The notes under the pieces are model-generated. The model was not told the origin of the DNA and made no database searches. It saw only the letters and a program-made list of their open reading frames with translations. Made by a program: the position numbers and the translations under genes. From Ktedonobacterales bacterium (lineage in GTDB: Bacteria; Chloroflexota; Ktedonobacteria; Ktedonobacterales; Ktedonobacteraceae): a stretch of 56,941 nucleotides of DNA. Shown here one piece after another: positions 1 to 9,649 of the stretch. Location of the stretch: NCBI GenBank assembly GCA_027451525.1, contig DAIDJF010000036.1, forward strand, positions 1 through 56,941, read 5' to 3'. Numbering within the stretch: the first letter of the stretch is position 1; each line of letters opens with the position of its first letter.

Positions 1-140
1 AGGTGGAGCGAAGCGGCTCTAATGATCGAACGGCTTGTTTTCAACTATTAGTATCTTGCACGTAACTTCAACGCTTTACTCTTGCATGTTCGTTAATATG
101 GTGGGTACAGCAAAATTGAGGTAATTATGTTCATTCAGTA

Positions 141-176
141 AAAAAGACGCTGGTAATAGATGCCAGCGTCCTTTTT
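141..176 (-). terminator. Intrinsic terminator after queG
   Basis: An 8-bp perfect stem (146-153 with 163-170) is flanked by an A run on its left and CTTTTT on its right. Read on the minus strand the stem is followed by a T run, so it ends the exporter-queG unit. The flanks make it able to act in both directions. Bases 1-140 hold no recognisable gene. Confidence 0.8.
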
Positions 177-236
177 AATGTTCATCTTCTCATCAAAAAG
201 CGGCTCCGATAATCGTACACCTCTAGCACTTTTGGG

Positions 237-1496
237 TTATCTACGCGTATTGCTACACACTGCTAATGCTGCGCGTATCTCCTTACATACCTCTTCATCT
301 TGTTCATGCTCTAACGCCTCAAGCAATGCCGTGTGGGCTTCTTGTCCTTGTCCACCAAGTTGTCCCAGTGCCCATGCCGCGTGACCGCGTATGAGAGCTT
401 CCTGGTCGTGTAAGGCTCCAATCAGCGCGGGAATAGCCTGTCGATCACCACTATTGCCCAATGCAACGCACACATTGCGTAATAACCCACGCCGTTTGGT
501 GCGTTTAATAGGACTATGCCGGAAACGTGCGCGGAAATCTTCTTCGGTGAGCGTGAGTAACGGTATCAATGCTGGCGAACTGCCTGTCATCGCACGGGGG
601 CGAAACTCGTCATGCACTGACCCACGTTGCGCGACATGCACGAGTGGCAATGTGCGACGGGCATGTTTTTCCTCTTCGGGAAGAGATGCTATGCGATCAC
701 GCAGGCCAAGCCGTGTCTCCGCGACTTTATTTACCGGGCAGACCTCCTGACAGATATCGCAACCAAAAATGAGGTTGCCCATCAGTGGGCGCAACTCTAT
801 TGGAATACTTCCGCGTAACTCGATAGTAAGAAACGAGATGCAGCGTGTACTATCTAACTCATAAGGGCGTGGAAGGGCTTGTGTTGGGCAGGCGTGCAGG
901 CATATTTCGCAAGAGCCACAGTTTGTTTTCACGGGTCTATCTGGCTGAAGAGGGAGGTTTGTGACGATTTCGGCGAGGAAAACCCATGATCCCCAGCCCT
1001 TTGTCAGAATATTGGTGTTTTTGCCGAACCAGCCCAAGCCTGCCCGTTCTGCAACGGCTCGATCTACCATTCGCCCCGTATCTACAAACAGGCGTGTCTC
1101 TAGGGCATCGCCCATCTCTGCGCGTGTGTAGTCGCGTAACCATGCCGCAAATTGCTGTAACTTCGGTTTGATAATCTCATGGTAGTCGTCACCCCAGGCA
1201 TAGCGTGAAATGCGTCCACGGGGTGTATCATGTGTATTCGTGGTATCGGCAGGCTGCTCGGTCAGATAAACCATTGCGAGGGCGATAATCGAGCGTGCGT
1301 CGGGTAGGAGTGCATCTGGTTGACACGAGACCTCTGTCCGTTCCGCTGTAAACCAGGGCAATCCCTCGAACAGACCGCGTTCGATGCGTTCCTCAATTAC
1401 CTCTCTGGCTTCAGGAAAAGGGTTGGCGGTTGTGATATGCACCATGTCGAAACCCAGGGCATAGCCATACTCTTTAATTGTTTGTGTATTAAACAT
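237..1496 (-). CDS. queG: Epoxyqueuosine reductase QueG
   Basis: Cytosolic cobalamin- and iron-sulfur-dependent enzyme that reduces epoxyqueuosine to queuosine at the wobble base of certain tRNAs, the last step of queuosine synthesis. The 419-residue protein has the family's Asp-containing DTGRMVDR segment near residue 140. Two 4Fe-4S motifs follow: CGSCEICLHACP near 192 and CDICQEVCPVN near 247. The C-terminal part (about 345-410) has HEAT-like helical repeats found in longer QueG proteins. The ATG is preceded by AAAGG at about 6 bases. It lies 10 bases after the ABC permease on the same strand, so it is probably co-transcribed with the exporter, though no functional link is evident. No other queuosine gene is in the window. 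Confidence 0.95.
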   Translation of the reverse strand: MFNTQTIKEYGYALGFDMVHITTANPFPEAREVIEERIERGLFEGLPWFTAERTEVSCQPDALLPDARSIIALAMVYLTEQPADTTNTHDTPRGRISRYAWGDDYHEIIKPKLQQFAAWLRDYTRAEMGDALETRLFVDTGRMVDRAVAERAGLGWFGKNTNILTKGWGSWVFLAEIVTNLPLQPDRPVKTNCGSCEICLHACPTQALPRPYELDSTRCISFLTIELRGSIPIELRPLMGNLIFGCDICQEVCPVNKVAETRLGLRDRIASLPEEEKHARRTLPLVHVAQRGSVHDEFRPRAMTGSSPALIPLLTLTEEDFRARFRHSPIKRTKRRGLLRNVCVALGNSGDRQAIPALIGALHDQEALIRGHAAWALGQLGGQGQEAHTALLEALEHEQDEEVCKEIRAALAVCSNTRR

Positions 1497-1506
1497 GCGA
1501 ATACCT

Positions 1507-2565
1507 TTAATTTGTCACATCTCTGCCCATTGTACTGCGCCACGCAATGCCAATAAAAATAAGGAGATAAACCAGCAGGACGATCAAAGCATGCGCGTTT
1601 GTGAGCATGGATGGTCCTGTATTCTCAATGTACTGAGCCTGATTTTGTAGCAAGGCATCGATTGTGTTGCGAATGAAATAATCTGGTATAGCTTGGATGA
1701 TACTGCCTAATGGACCTTTTACAGAGCTTCCCACGAGATAGAGAATGTTGCCAACAACTGGTTCCAATAGTGCCCAGGTCAGTGCGCCTGCTACTCCGCT
1801 TGCCGTTGCGCGTCCGACTGTGGCCAGGCAGAGGGCAAGCATCGCGTAGACGAGCAACCCAAAGAGTGCGATCAGGATGTAGAGGCTCGCGTGGAAGAGC
1901 CACATGCCTGTAAGTAACTGCACCGGTTGCGGGATGCCTGTAATTAGGTTGAGAAGCGTACTGAGGACGAGGCCCACGCCTATAATGGTGAGTGCGCCAA
2001 TAACGATGCAAATGCTAATAGCTCCGATTTTCGCGATAAGAAATTGTGTACGTGTAGGGCTACGTGTCAAGATCAGGCGAATAGTGCCGCCACTGTATTC
2101 CCCGCCAACAATCGTTCCAGCAAGAATAATGATGAGAATTAACCCGACAAGTTGAACAATCTGTGTAGCAACATTTAGCGCGTCAGGCAAACGCAAGGCA
2201 TTGGAGGTATTGTGTACTACGGTGGCCTTCATCTGTGCGGCCTGTAGGAGATCATTGGCTGTAGCGGGATGGTTCAGGCATGGTTGAACGGGTGACAGTG
2301 TGCAGGATGGCGGCAAGAAGCTATCCGTTGGGCTACGTAACACCATGATTGTGTTTAGTACCACCAGACCAAAGGTGACTAACGTGGCTGCAATACACAG
2401 CCAGAAAAGGACCTTAGACATCGTACGGCGACGAATTTTGTATAGTTCAACAGCAATCTGGCGCAACACGACACTGCTATAATCCATGCGCCCCATAAAA
2501 ACTGTTTTGGTACGTATGGGAGCGGGAACTTTGCGCCGCATAGAAGAGCGTACTCCTGGATTCAT
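1507..2565 (-). CDS. ABC-2 type exporter, permease subunit
   Basis: Integral membrane subunit of an ABC exporter, 352 residues. It has an N-terminal membrane helix (about 50-75), a long external loop, then a block of about five hydrophobic segments ending near the C-terminus, the arrangement of ABC-2/NatB-like permeases. The start codon overlaps the stop of the ATPase gene by 4 bases (ATGA), which implies translational coupling, and GAGG lies 6 bases upstream. Together with the upstream ATPase it forms a complete exporter. The substrate cannot be read from sequence; lipids, peptides and antibiotics are all possible for this family. Confidence 0.88.
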   Translation of the reverse strand: MNPGVRSSMRRKVPAPIRTKTVFMGRMDYSSVVLRQIAVELYKIRRRTMSKVLFWLCIAATLVTFGLVVLNTIMVLRSPTDSFLPPSCTLSPVQPCLNHPATANDLLQAAQMKATVVHNTSNALRLPDALNVATQIVQLVGLILIIILAGTIVGGEYSGGTIRLILTRSPTRTQFLIAKIGAISICIVIGALTIIGVGLVLSTLLNLITGIPQPVQLLTGMWLFHASLYILIALFGLLVYAMLALCLATVGRATASGVAGALTWALLEPVVGNILYLVGSSVKGPLGSIIQAIPDYFIRNTIDALLQNQAQYIENTGPSMLTNAHALIVLLVYLLIFIGIAWRSTMGRDVTN

Positions 2566-3650
2566 ACCCGTCCTCGCTTTCCATTGCTGGGATGCTCTGT
2601 CGTCGGTGGAATGTGGACAGGAGCCTCGGCTAAAGCCTCCATGCCTGTATATGTGCCATGCGAAAAAGATGGGGTTGTTAGTTCCAGGAAAACCTCTTCC
2701 AGGCTTCCTTCATATGGATGTAATTCAGCCGCGAATAACTGATGTTGTGCAAGGAGCGCATTGATCTCAGCCGAGTGTTGGGTCGGAGCGTCAATTAACA
2801 CAATAGGGCGGTTTTGCTTATCTATATCCGTATGGATTGCCTCTATCCAGTGAGCCTCCTGCTGGACCTGTTCCAGGATACGCAGGGCCGCATGTGTGGC
2901 CTCCTCGCCCTCTAAACGTACCACAATCTGTTGTGTCCGCTGTAACAGCTCGTTGACCTGCCCTTGCTTGACAAGGTTGCCATGCTGCAAGATCGCAACA
3001 CGGTTACATACCTGCTGTACCTCGTGCAGAATATGGCTGGAGAGAAAAATAGTTTTACCCAGCGAAGCCAGGCGTTGGATAAGATGGCGAATCTCAATCA
3101 CGCCAGCCGGATCCAATCCATTTGTTGGCTCATCAAGTAGTACCAGTTCGGGATCAGTCAAAAGGGCGGCTGCAATCCCTAAGCGTTGCTTCATCCCAAG
3201 CGAATACTTACGAAAAGCTAGCTCTTCATAGCTGCGTAGCTCTACGATGTCTAGCACCTCTTCCAGACGCCGATCATTAATTGGCCCCATTCGCATGCCC
3301 GAGGCGGCTGCGATGACGCGCAAATTATCCAGGCCCGATAGGTAAGGATAGAATACAGGCGTCTCTACAATGGCTCCCACGCGCTGCAAAATCTCAGGCA
3401 GTTGGTAGGCCGTGTCCATGCCGAAGAGGATTGCGCGCCCTGCCGTGGGGCGAATTAAGCCTAGCAACATGCGAATCGTCGTCGTCTTGCCAGATCCGTT
3501 TGGGCCGAGGAAGCCAAATACATCGCCACGCATCACCTGAAGATGCAAATCATTGACGGCTACGAGTTTTCCAAAAACCTTTGTTAACCGACTGGTATTA
3601 ATTACGATGCTTGTATCGTCGGAGAGAATGCTATTGTCTTTATAGTCCAA
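2562..3650 (-). CDS. ABC exporter, ATP-binding subunit
   Basis: Cytoplasmic ATPase of the exporter whose permease follows directly. Walker A is GPNGSGKTT at 49-57, the signature region is YSLGMKQRL near 148, Walker B is LVLLDEPTNGLDP near 168-180 and the switch His is in SSHIL. The extra C-terminal 100 residues match the regulatory tail common in drug and bacitracin-type ABC-2 ATPases. The start is TTG at 3650, chosen because GAGGGG lies 7 bases upstream and no ATG fits before Walker A. It is the first gene of a minus-strand unit with the permease and queG. Upstream is a divergent gap of about 280 bases shared with the plus-strand gene at 3929. Confidence 0.92.
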   Translation of the reverse strand: MDYKDNSILSDDTSIVINTSRLTKVFGKLVAVNDLHLQVMRGDVFGFLGPNGSGKTTTIRMLLGLIRPTAGRAILFGMDTAYQLPEILQRVGAIVETPVFYPYLSGLDNLRVIAAASGMRMGPINDRRLEEVLDIVELRSYEELAFRKYSLGMKQRLGIAAALLTDPELVLLDEPTNGLDPAGVIEIRHLIQRLASLGKTIFLSSHILHEVQQVCNRVAILQHGNLVKQGQVNELLQRTQQIVVRLEGEEATHAALRILEQVQQEAHWIEAIHTDIDKQNRPIVLIDAPTQHSAEINALLAQHQLFAAELHPYEGSLEEVFLELTTPSFSHGTYTGMEALAEAPVHIPPTTEHPSNGKRGRV

Positions 3651-3928
3651 TGCGTTTCCCCTCTTCTTTTCGTTGTTTGCTCACTATGTTGCTATCGGCA
3701 ACACTCATTTTGTTTCCCTTCTCACGATATATACGTGCCACATAAAAAGAGGTTCTTCTTGTCCCTGTTTAGTATGCCTGTATTCTTGAGTGGTGACAAG
3801 TCCCCAGGAACCAAAAATGTTTATTTGATAACTATTGTAGGGGTAGCGTTCTTCTGGTACACTGTAGATACACGGTTGAGGCCAGGAGTGTGCTACTTTC
3901 CTTGCAGCAATAGGTGAAGGAGCAAAGA

Positions 3929-4528
3929 ATGTATAATTATGAATCCCGTCCTGGCTCAGATGATGCCCAGGGATATGATGCATCTCCTGTAGAGTACATC
4001 CCCTTTGGTGCGTCACCATCTCATATAGCTCATGATGATTATAGCGACTCTGTATCCTCTGAACCTGTTGAGGATGCCCCAACGCACGAAATAGCCGCAC
4101 CACAACCGCGACCTTCTTCGTCTCCCACGCCACGTAAAGGGCGCAATCGTTGGGTTGTTGCTGGTATTGCTGTGGCCCTCCTCCTCGTCGGTCTGGCAAG
4201 TTTCGCTATCGTGAGTTACCTCAATCGCTCGACTCCCGCGCGTACGCTTGATACATTCTGTTCCGCCCTCCAACGCCAGGATTACCAGACGGCATATAAT
4301 CAAATGTCGCCACAGTTACAGGCTCAATTGCCTGAGAACGTACTCGCGACTGCCCTCTCGCAAGATCGCGTTGTTTCGTGCACGCATGGCACTGCGAATG
4401 AAACAGGAGGCAGCACGACAACAAGCTTGATGCTAAGACATGAGTCTAAAGGTATTAACAACGACTTTGTGAAACTTGTGCTTGAGCAGGATAATAGCTG
4501 GAAAATTGATGATTTGCAGAAAGCATAG
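3929..4528 (+). CDS. Single-pass membrane protein with extracytoplasmic DUF4878-like domain
   Basis: Unknown function. The 199-residue protein has an acidic, proline-rich cytoplasmic N-terminus, a membrane helix at about residues 72-95, and an extracytoplasmic C-terminal domain of about 100 residues. That domain begins STPARTLDTFC and ends SWKIDDLQKA. It is clearly paralogous to the C-terminal domain of the FHA protein encoded next (STPTRTLTTFC to TWKIDQLNAA), with two shared cysteines that could form a disulfide. The fold resembles NTF2/DUF4878-type domains (inference). The ATG at 3929 is preferred over GTG at 3914 because AAGGAG lies 6 bases before the ATG. Confidence 0.8.
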   Translation: MYNYESRPGSDDAQGYDASPVEYIPFGASPSHIAHDDYSDSVSSEPVEDAPTHEIAAPQPRPSSSPTPRKGRNRWVVAGIAVALLLVGLASFAIVSYLNRSTPARTLDTFCSALQRQDYQTAYNQMSPQLQAQLPENVLATALSQDRVVSCTHGTANETGGSTTTSLMLRHESKGINNDFVKLVLEQDNSWKIDDLQKA

Positions 4529-4677
4529 CATGGTCGCCACGACAAAGTGAGTCAAATCTCTACGAAAAGGTGTTTTTTATCACAGCAGTTTCCACTTGTT
4601 CGTTCTACTATCATAAGGAGAGATGGTGATATTCACTGCATGGGTGGTGAGTAGACATCGGAGAAGGAGAACGAACA

Positions 4678-5610
4678 ATGGAAGCTGCATTACGTGGACC
4701 CTTTGGGTATGTAACCCTGGGACAGGGCGATATGAACATCGGGCGCGCCCCCGACAATCAGCTTGTACTAAACGACCAGACCGTTTCTTCACACCATTTG
4801 CTGATACGCCTGTATGGAGACAGTTATCTCTTGATGGACCTTAACAGCACAAGTGGGACCTATGTGAATGGAAATCGTGTTACTCAGCATACGTTACGTG
4901 CCAATGATGTAATTCATATCGGAAATACCGATATTCGCTATGAAGAGGTGGGTATTGCTCCCACTGTTTATGTCGGTGGAAATCAGGGAGCCGAACCTGC
5001 CTATATTCCCACCGAGAGAGTTTCTTCGCCATTTGATGCTGGCAGTAACATCCCACCGGCACCACCGGGAGCGCAGGGCTATTATCAAGAAGTGACGCCA
5101 TCACCCTATGACCAACCACTACCCGGATATGCTGCCCCCTATCCAGGCTATGCTCCTGGTGCTCCTGCTCCCGCCTCTGTGCAGCCACAAAAGAAGAGCC
5201 GCCGCACGTTATGGATTGTGCTAGGGATTGTTGGGGCTATTATGCTCTTTGCTTGTGCGGGCTGCGGTATCCTGGCCTATATTGGTCGCTCCACGCCAAC
5301 GAGAACACTTACCACCTTTTGTACTGACATGCAGAACGCAAATTATCAAGATGCCTATCAGCAATTATCAACCCGCGTTCAGAACAATACCAGCCAATCA
5401 AATTTTACAAGGGTATTCAGCGAGGCGATAGACCTGGGTGGTGGTCTCACTAGTTGCACGGTCAGCAATGTGACTGAGAGCGGTAGCTCAGGCTCTGGTG
5501 TGATTACGATGCAACTCAAGTCGGCGGCGCAACCATCTGTGTTCAACACTGTACTGGTCAATGAAGGGGGAACCTGGAAAATTGACCAGTTGAACGCGGC
5601 ATCATCGTAG
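4678..5610 (+). CDS. FHA-domain membrane protein
   Basis: Probable phosphothreonine-reading signalling protein, 310 residues. The FHA domain (about 5-85) shows the canonical IGR, SSHH and LNSTSGTYVNG features that contact phosphopeptide. A Pro/Gly/Tyr-rich linker (about 100-165) leads to a membrane helix (about 178-202) and an extracytoplasmic domain paralogous to that of the preceding gene. FHA partners are usually Ser/Thr kinases; one is encoded at about 25-27 kb. The start has GAAGGAGA upstream. A strong hairpin follows the gene. It probably relays a cytoplasmic phosphorylation state to an external domain, or the reverse, but the ligand is unknown. Confidence 0.9.
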   Translation: MEAALRGPFGYVTLGQGDMNIGRAPDNQLVLNDQTVSSHHLLIRLYGDSYLLMDLNSTSGTYVNGNRVTQHTLRANDVIHIGNTDIRYEEVGIAPTVYVGGNQGAEPAYIPTERVSSPFDAGSNIPPAPPGAQGYYQEVTPSPYDQPLPGYAAPYPGYAPGAPAPASVQPQKKSRRTLWIVLGIVGAIMLFACAGCGILAYIGRSTPTRTLTTFCTDMQNANYQDAYQQLSTRVQNNTSQSNFTRVFSEAIDLGGGLTSCTVSNVTESGSSGSGVITMQLKSAAQPSVFNTVLVNEGGTWKIDQLNAASS

Positions 5611-5635
5611 AGAAAAACATTCTTATAGTCATAAC

Positions 5636-5680
5636 AGAGAGGATACGCTGGCAATCAGCGTATCCTCTCTATGCTCTTTT
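5636..5680. terminator. Hairpin terminator between convergent genes
   Basis: A perfect 15-bp stem (5636-5650 with 5656-5670) with a 5-base loop is followed by ATGCTCTTTT. It separates the plus-strand FHA gene from the minus-strand hutU and probably ends transcription from the FHA side. Confidence 0.85.
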
Positions 5681-5689
5681 CCTGACAGT

Positions 5690-7369
5690 TCACAACATAG
5701 GAATCTGGACACCCAGTTCACGCGCACATTCGATAGCCTCGTCGTAGCCCGCGTCCACGTGACGCATCACGCCTGTGCCTGGATCATTGGTCAGGACGCG
5801 CTTGAGCCGTTCGGCGGCCTGCGCTGTGCCGTCCGCAACGATGACCTGTCCCGCGTGCATCGAATAGCCGATACCAACGCCGCCGCCGTGATGCAGCGAA
5901 ACCCAAGTGGCTCCCGATGCCGTGTTAAGTAGCGCGTTCAGCAAGGGCCAGTCGGCTATCGCATCACTGCCGTCCTTCATGGCCTCCGTCTCGCGATAGG
6001 GTGAGGCCACAGAACCGCTATCCAGATGGTCGCGCCCAATGACGATAGGAGCTTTGACAATCCCTTTGGCGACCAGATCGTTAAATGCTAGCCCTGCTTT
6101 ATCGCGCTGCCCATAGCCAAGCCAGCAGATACGCGCAGGCAAGCCCTGAAAGTGAATTTTCTGGCGCGCTAACATGATCCACCTTTTGAGCGACTCGTCT
6201 GCGGGAAAAAGTTCTAGCAAGGCCTCATCGGTGCGGTAGATATCTTCGGGATCGCCTGAGAGCGCGACCCAGCGGAATGGCCCCTTGCCGCGACAGAAGA
6301 GCGGACGAATGTAGGCGGGCACGAAACCGGGGAAATCGAGGGCATGTGTCTCACCTGCCGCGAGAGCCTGTCCACGCAGATTATTGCCATAGTCGAAGAC
6401 AATCGCCCCTTGCTGCTGCATCGCGAGCATGGCACGTACATGTGTTACCATCGATTCCTGGGAGCGTTTGACATACTCTTGCGGGTTATTCGCGCGCAAT
6501 ATGTCGGCCTCCTGTTGTGTCATGCCAGCGGGTATATAGCCATTGAGCGCGTCGTGTGCGGATGTTTGATCGGTGACCATATCGGGAATGAGACCCCGTC
6601 GTACCAGTTCTGGGTAGACTTCAGCGGCATTGCCAACTAAACCGATAGAGAGCGGTTGCCTTTGCTCACAGGCCTCGCGTATCTGGTCGAGTGCCTCGTC
6701 GAGCGTGCTGGCAATTTCATCACAATAGCCAGTTTCAATGCGGCGTTGAATACGCGCCGGATCGACCTCAACGGCCAGACAGACACCCTCGTTCATCGTC
6801 ACTGCCAGAGGTTGTGCCCCACCCATGCCACCGAGACCGGCGGTAAGGATGAATTTCCCTTTGAGTGTGCCGCCAAAATGCTTGCGTGCTGCCTCGGCAA
6901 AGGTTTCGTAGGTTCCCTGCACAATGCCCTGGGAGCCGATATAAATCCACGAGCCTGCCGTCATTTGTCCATACATCGTCAGGCCCAGGGCTTCTAGACG
7001 GCGAAATTCATCCCAATTACCCCAATGGGGAACCAGATTGGAGTTGGCGATGAGAACACGTGGAGCATCGACATGGGTGCGAAAAATACCAACCGGCTTG
7101 CCCGATTGTACGAGTAGCGTTTCGTTCTGCTCTAACTGCTGGAGCGAACGTACAATCGCATCGAAGGCTGCCCACGAGCGTGCTGCGCGTCCAGAGCCAC
7201 CATACACTACAAGCTCAGAAGGACGTTCGGCAACCTCTGGGTCAAGATTATTCATCAGCATGCGCATTGCCGCTTCTTGTTGCCAGCCCTTGCAGGTAAG
7301 TGTATTGCCACGGGGAGCGCGCACGACACGGGCTGTTCCCGATGCTCCTTTGCTATCGTAAGAAGGCAT
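5690..7369 (-). CDS. hutU: Urocanate hydratase HutU
   Basis: Cytosolic NAD-dependent enzyme that converts urocanate to imidazolonepropionate, the second step of histidine degradation. The 559-residue length is typical. It has the NAD-binding glycine cluster [10 protein letters not shown] (about residues 175-185), the segment [15 protein letters not shown] with the family's conserved Cys, [14 protein letters not shown], and [15 protein letters not shown] near the C-terminus. The ATG at 7369 is preferred over an upstream ATG at 7408 because GAAAGGA lies 9 bases before it and the family's conserved region starts soon after. No hutH, hutI, hutG or hutC is nearby, so the rest of the pathway must lie elsewhere or be missing. 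Confidence 0.96.
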   Translation of the reverse strand: MPSYDSKGASGTARVVRAPRGNTLTCKGWQQEAAMRMLMNNLDPEVAERPSELVVYGGSGRAARSWAAFDAIVRSLQQLEQNETLLVQSGKPVGIFRTHVDAPRVLIANSNLVPHWGNWDEFRRLEALGLTMYGQMTAGSWIYIGSQGIVQGTYETFAEAARKHFGGTLKGKFILTAGLGGMGGAQPLAVTMNEGVCLAVEVDPARIQRRIETGYCDEIASTLDEALDQIREACEQRQPLSIGLVGNAAEVYPELVRRGLIPDMVTDQTSAHDALNGYIPAGMTQQEADILRANNPQEYVKRSQESMVTHVRAMLAMQQQGAIVFDYGNNLRGQALAAGETHALDFPGFVPAYIRPLFCRGKGPFRWVALSGDPEDIYRTDEALLELFPADESLKRWIMLARQKIHFQGLPARICWLGYGQRDKAGLAFNDLVAKGIVKAPIVIGRDHLDSGSVASPYRETEAMKDGSDAIADWPLLNALLNTASGATWVSLHHGGGVGIGYSMHAGQVIVADGTAQAAERLKRVLTNDPGTGVMRHVDAGYDEAIECARELGVQIPML

Positions 7370-7734
7370 GAACGTGCATCCTTTCTTTTGCTTTGTCTGC
7401 CCATTCAAAGAATATATCCAATGCCTAGAGTATAGCGCATTTTATCGGCAGGTGTGATAGCGGCATGCCGCCTGCTGGCTGTAAAATAGCTTCTTGTTCC
7501 TCAACAATCGCTTATGCTATAATCTACAAGAGGAATTCTCTATAGCATGCGTATTTTTAGCGCGCAATGAAAAAGCACTTATGAGTATCTTGCTCAAGCA
7601 TAGGTCTGGTGCCTTGAGTTCTCACAAATAAAGGACAGACCATGTTACTCACCGTTTCCCAAGCACCTTGATCGCATACATATGTGTTAAAGCATGGTGT
7701 GTGAAGCTGGGATGCTCGGAAAGGACCAGAAGAA
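7370..7734. other. Divergent intergenic region, hutU / flavoprotein
   Basis: 365 bases with no gene. It contains a 12-bp perfect palindrome GCGGCATGCCGC (7460-7471), a possible operator for either neighbour. A candidate plus-strand promoter is listed separately. On the minus strand TATACT (reverse complement of AGTATA at about 7430) could be a -10 for hutU, but no good -35 accompanies it. Confidence 0.5.
7494..7523 (+). promoter_or_regulatory. Candidate sigma-70-type promoter for the 7735 gene
   Basis: A perfect TATAAT at 7518-7523 lies 18 bases after TTGTTC (7494-7499). The -35 is weak, and the leader to the start codon would be about 205 bases. Confidence 0.4.
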
Positions 7735-9543
7735 ATGATTGATCCCGATAGCGAATTAGATGCGCGATATCAGTCTACAACGGTTACGCCGGACTGGTAT
7801 CAAACGAATATTCCCTGCCAGGTAGGATGTCCGGCCCATACCGACGTTTCTACTTACATCGGTTTGATTTCCCAGGCTCGTTTTGACGAAGCCTATCTAC
7901 TCAACCGTAAGGCGAATGTCGTGCCGGGCGTGTTGGGTCGAACCTGCGCACGCCCTTGTGAGCCTGTATGTCGCCGTAATAAGATTGATGGCAAGCCGAT
8001 TGCCATCTGCTGGCTCAAACGTGCGGCTGCCGATAATCGCGAATATCGCCATCATGCCGAGCGTCCGCCTGTGACAAAAGACAAGAAGGTTGCTATTATT
8101 GGTGCTGGAGCGGCTGGTCTGGCCTGCGCGCGCGATCTGCGCGAAATGGGCTATCCCGTCACTATCTATGAACAGTATCCAACGGGTGGCGGCGTGATGG
8201 TCAACGGTATTCCTGTCTGGCGTCTGCCTCGCGATGTCACACGCGAGGAATGCGACGAGTACATGCAGGACCTGGGGGTCGAAGTCAAGTATAACGTGCG
8301 GGTTGGACGCGATGTGCAACTGAGCGAATTGCTCAAGCAATACGACGCGGTATTTATCGCGGCAGGTTGTTACATTCCAAACGCCTTGACTGGCCCCGAT
8401 AATAAAGTCATTCCTGGCGCAAACCTGCTGGGCGTACAGGATGGCATTAAGTTACTGGAAAAGACCAACTATGGTGAGCCTGCCTTCATCGGCAAGCGCG
8501 TTGCCATTCTTGGTGCAGGCTTTACTGCAATGGACTGCTGTCGCACCGCGATTCGTTTTGGCGCGGAGAAGGTCTATGTCATGTATCGCCGCTCGAAAGA
8601 AGAGCAGCCTTCCGACGAGTATGAGGTTGATGAGGCCGTGCTCGAGCACGTTGAGTTCCAGTATCTTGTCACGCAGAAGGAAGTCCTGACAAAGGACGGT
8701 ATCCATGCCAGTGGTGTGCGCTTCATTCGCAACAAACTGGGTGACCCAGATGCCAGCGGACGCCGCCGTCCTGTGCCGTTGCCTGGAACAGAGTTTGACA
8801 TCGAGGTAGATACCGTTATTCCAGCCTTTGGTCAGTATAGCGATACCTCCTGGATTCAGGCCAAAGAACTTAATCTGGAAGTTGACAAATATGGTGTGCC
8901 GCTGGTCGATTTCGAGAACTGGATGACAAGCTATCCCGGTCTCTTCGCTGGTGGTGACTACACACAGGGCGCGCGCAACCTGATCTCTTCAATTGGTGAT
9001 GGACGCGATGCCGCCTCTGCGATCAATCGTTACCTGGGTGGTCAGGATAAACCTGCCGAGGCTGCTGAAGAGGTCGAACTGCCCGACTATCGACGCGGTA
9101 TGGTGGATGATTACGAGTCCATTCCACACCGTCTCATTCCCTCGTTGCCGCTCAAGGCTCGCTATAGCAATACCCGCGAGACGGAGACGGGCTATACCGC
9201 AGAGCAGGCTGTTGAGCAGGCTCGTCGTTGCCTCCAGTGTCAGTTGAATATTATGATTGACCCATCAATCTGTATCCTCTGCTCTGGCTGCGTCGATATC
9301 TGCCCCTACGACTGCATTAGCATGGAGGGCCTCTCGCGCGTGGTGAAGAGTGACCCGATGCACGTGGGCACATCGACCTGGGAAGGCGGGGCCGACATGA
9401 TTATTGACGAGGAGAAGTGTATTCGCTGCGGTCTGTGTATTGTGCGCTGCCCGACGGATGCAATCTCGATGGTGCAGTTCGAGGTTTCCAGCCCCAATGA
9501 CCGCTGGACGGTCTCGAAAATTCCTGTCATTAACGTGCGTTAG
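7735..9543 (+). CDS. GltD-like FAD/NAD(P) oxidoreductase fused to a 2x[4Fe-4S] ferredoxin
   Basis: Electron-transfer flavoprotein related to the glutamate synthase small subunit, 602 residues. The N-terminal Fe-S domain has CQVGCPAHTDVSTYI near 28 and CARPCEPVCRR near 72-82. The FAD Rossmann motif GAGAAGLACARDL is near 121 and the NAD(P) motif GAGFTAMD near 256. FAGGDYTQGARNLISSIGDG is the family's FAD-closing segment. The C-terminus adds two ferredoxin motifs, CILCSGCVDICPYDC (about 512) and CIRCGLCIVRCP (about 561). No glutamate synthase large subunit is adjacent. The Fe-S tail suggests it passes electrons between NAD(P)H and a ferredoxin or partner dehydrogenase instead of being a standard GltD. 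Partner unknown. Confidence 0.88.
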   Translation: MIDPDSELDARYQSTTVTPDWYQTNIPCQVGCPAHTDVSTYIGLISQARFDEAYLLNRKANVVPGVLGRTCARPCEPVCRRNKIDGKPIAICWLKRAAADNREYRHHAERPPVTKDKKVAIIGAGAAGLACARDLREMGYPVTIYEQYPTGGGVMVNGIPVWRLPRDVTREECDEYMQDLGVEVKYNVRVGRDVQLSELLKQYDAVFIAAGCYIPNALTGPDNKVIPGANLLGVQDGIKLLEKTNYGEPAFIGKRVAILGAGFTAMDCCRTAIRFGAEKVYVMYRRSKEEQPSDEYEVDEAVLEHVEFQYLVTQKEVLTKDGIHASGVRFIRNKLGDPDASGRRRPVPLPGTEFDIEVDTVIPAFGQYSDTSWIQAKELNLEVDKYGVPLVDFENWMTSYPGLFAGGDYTQGARNLISSIGDGRDAASAINRYLGGQDKPAEAAEEVELPDYRRGMVDDYESIPHRLIPSLPLKARYSNTRETETGYTAEQAVEQARRCLQCQLNIMIDPSICILCSGCVDICPYDCISMEGLSRVVKSDPMHVGTSTWEGGADMIIDEEKCIRCGLCIVRCPTDAISMVQFEVSSPNDRWTVSKIPVINVR

Positions 9544-9563
9544 TCATTCGCCTGATACGAATA

Positions 9564-9618
9564 CGCAAAAAGAGCAGCTGGTACACCTTGTTTTCGTGTA
9601 CTGGCTGCTCTTTTTGCG
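9564..9618 (+). terminator. Intrinsic terminator after the flavoprotein gene
   Basis: Long inverted repeat: CGC plus AAAAAGAGCAGC (9564-9578) pairs with GCTGCTCTTTTTGCG (9604-9618), with an inner GTACAC/GTGTAC stem and one two-base mismatch. The right arm carries TTTTT. It isolates kptA from the gene before it. Confidence 0.85.
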
Positions 9619-9649
9619 CTGTTTCAGCATTTTTTAGCGGAGCAAACCT

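Noticed and set aside
3705..4199. 164-codon minus-strand frame
   Set aside because: Antisense to the 3929 gene, His/Gln-rich and without family features; a shadow frame.
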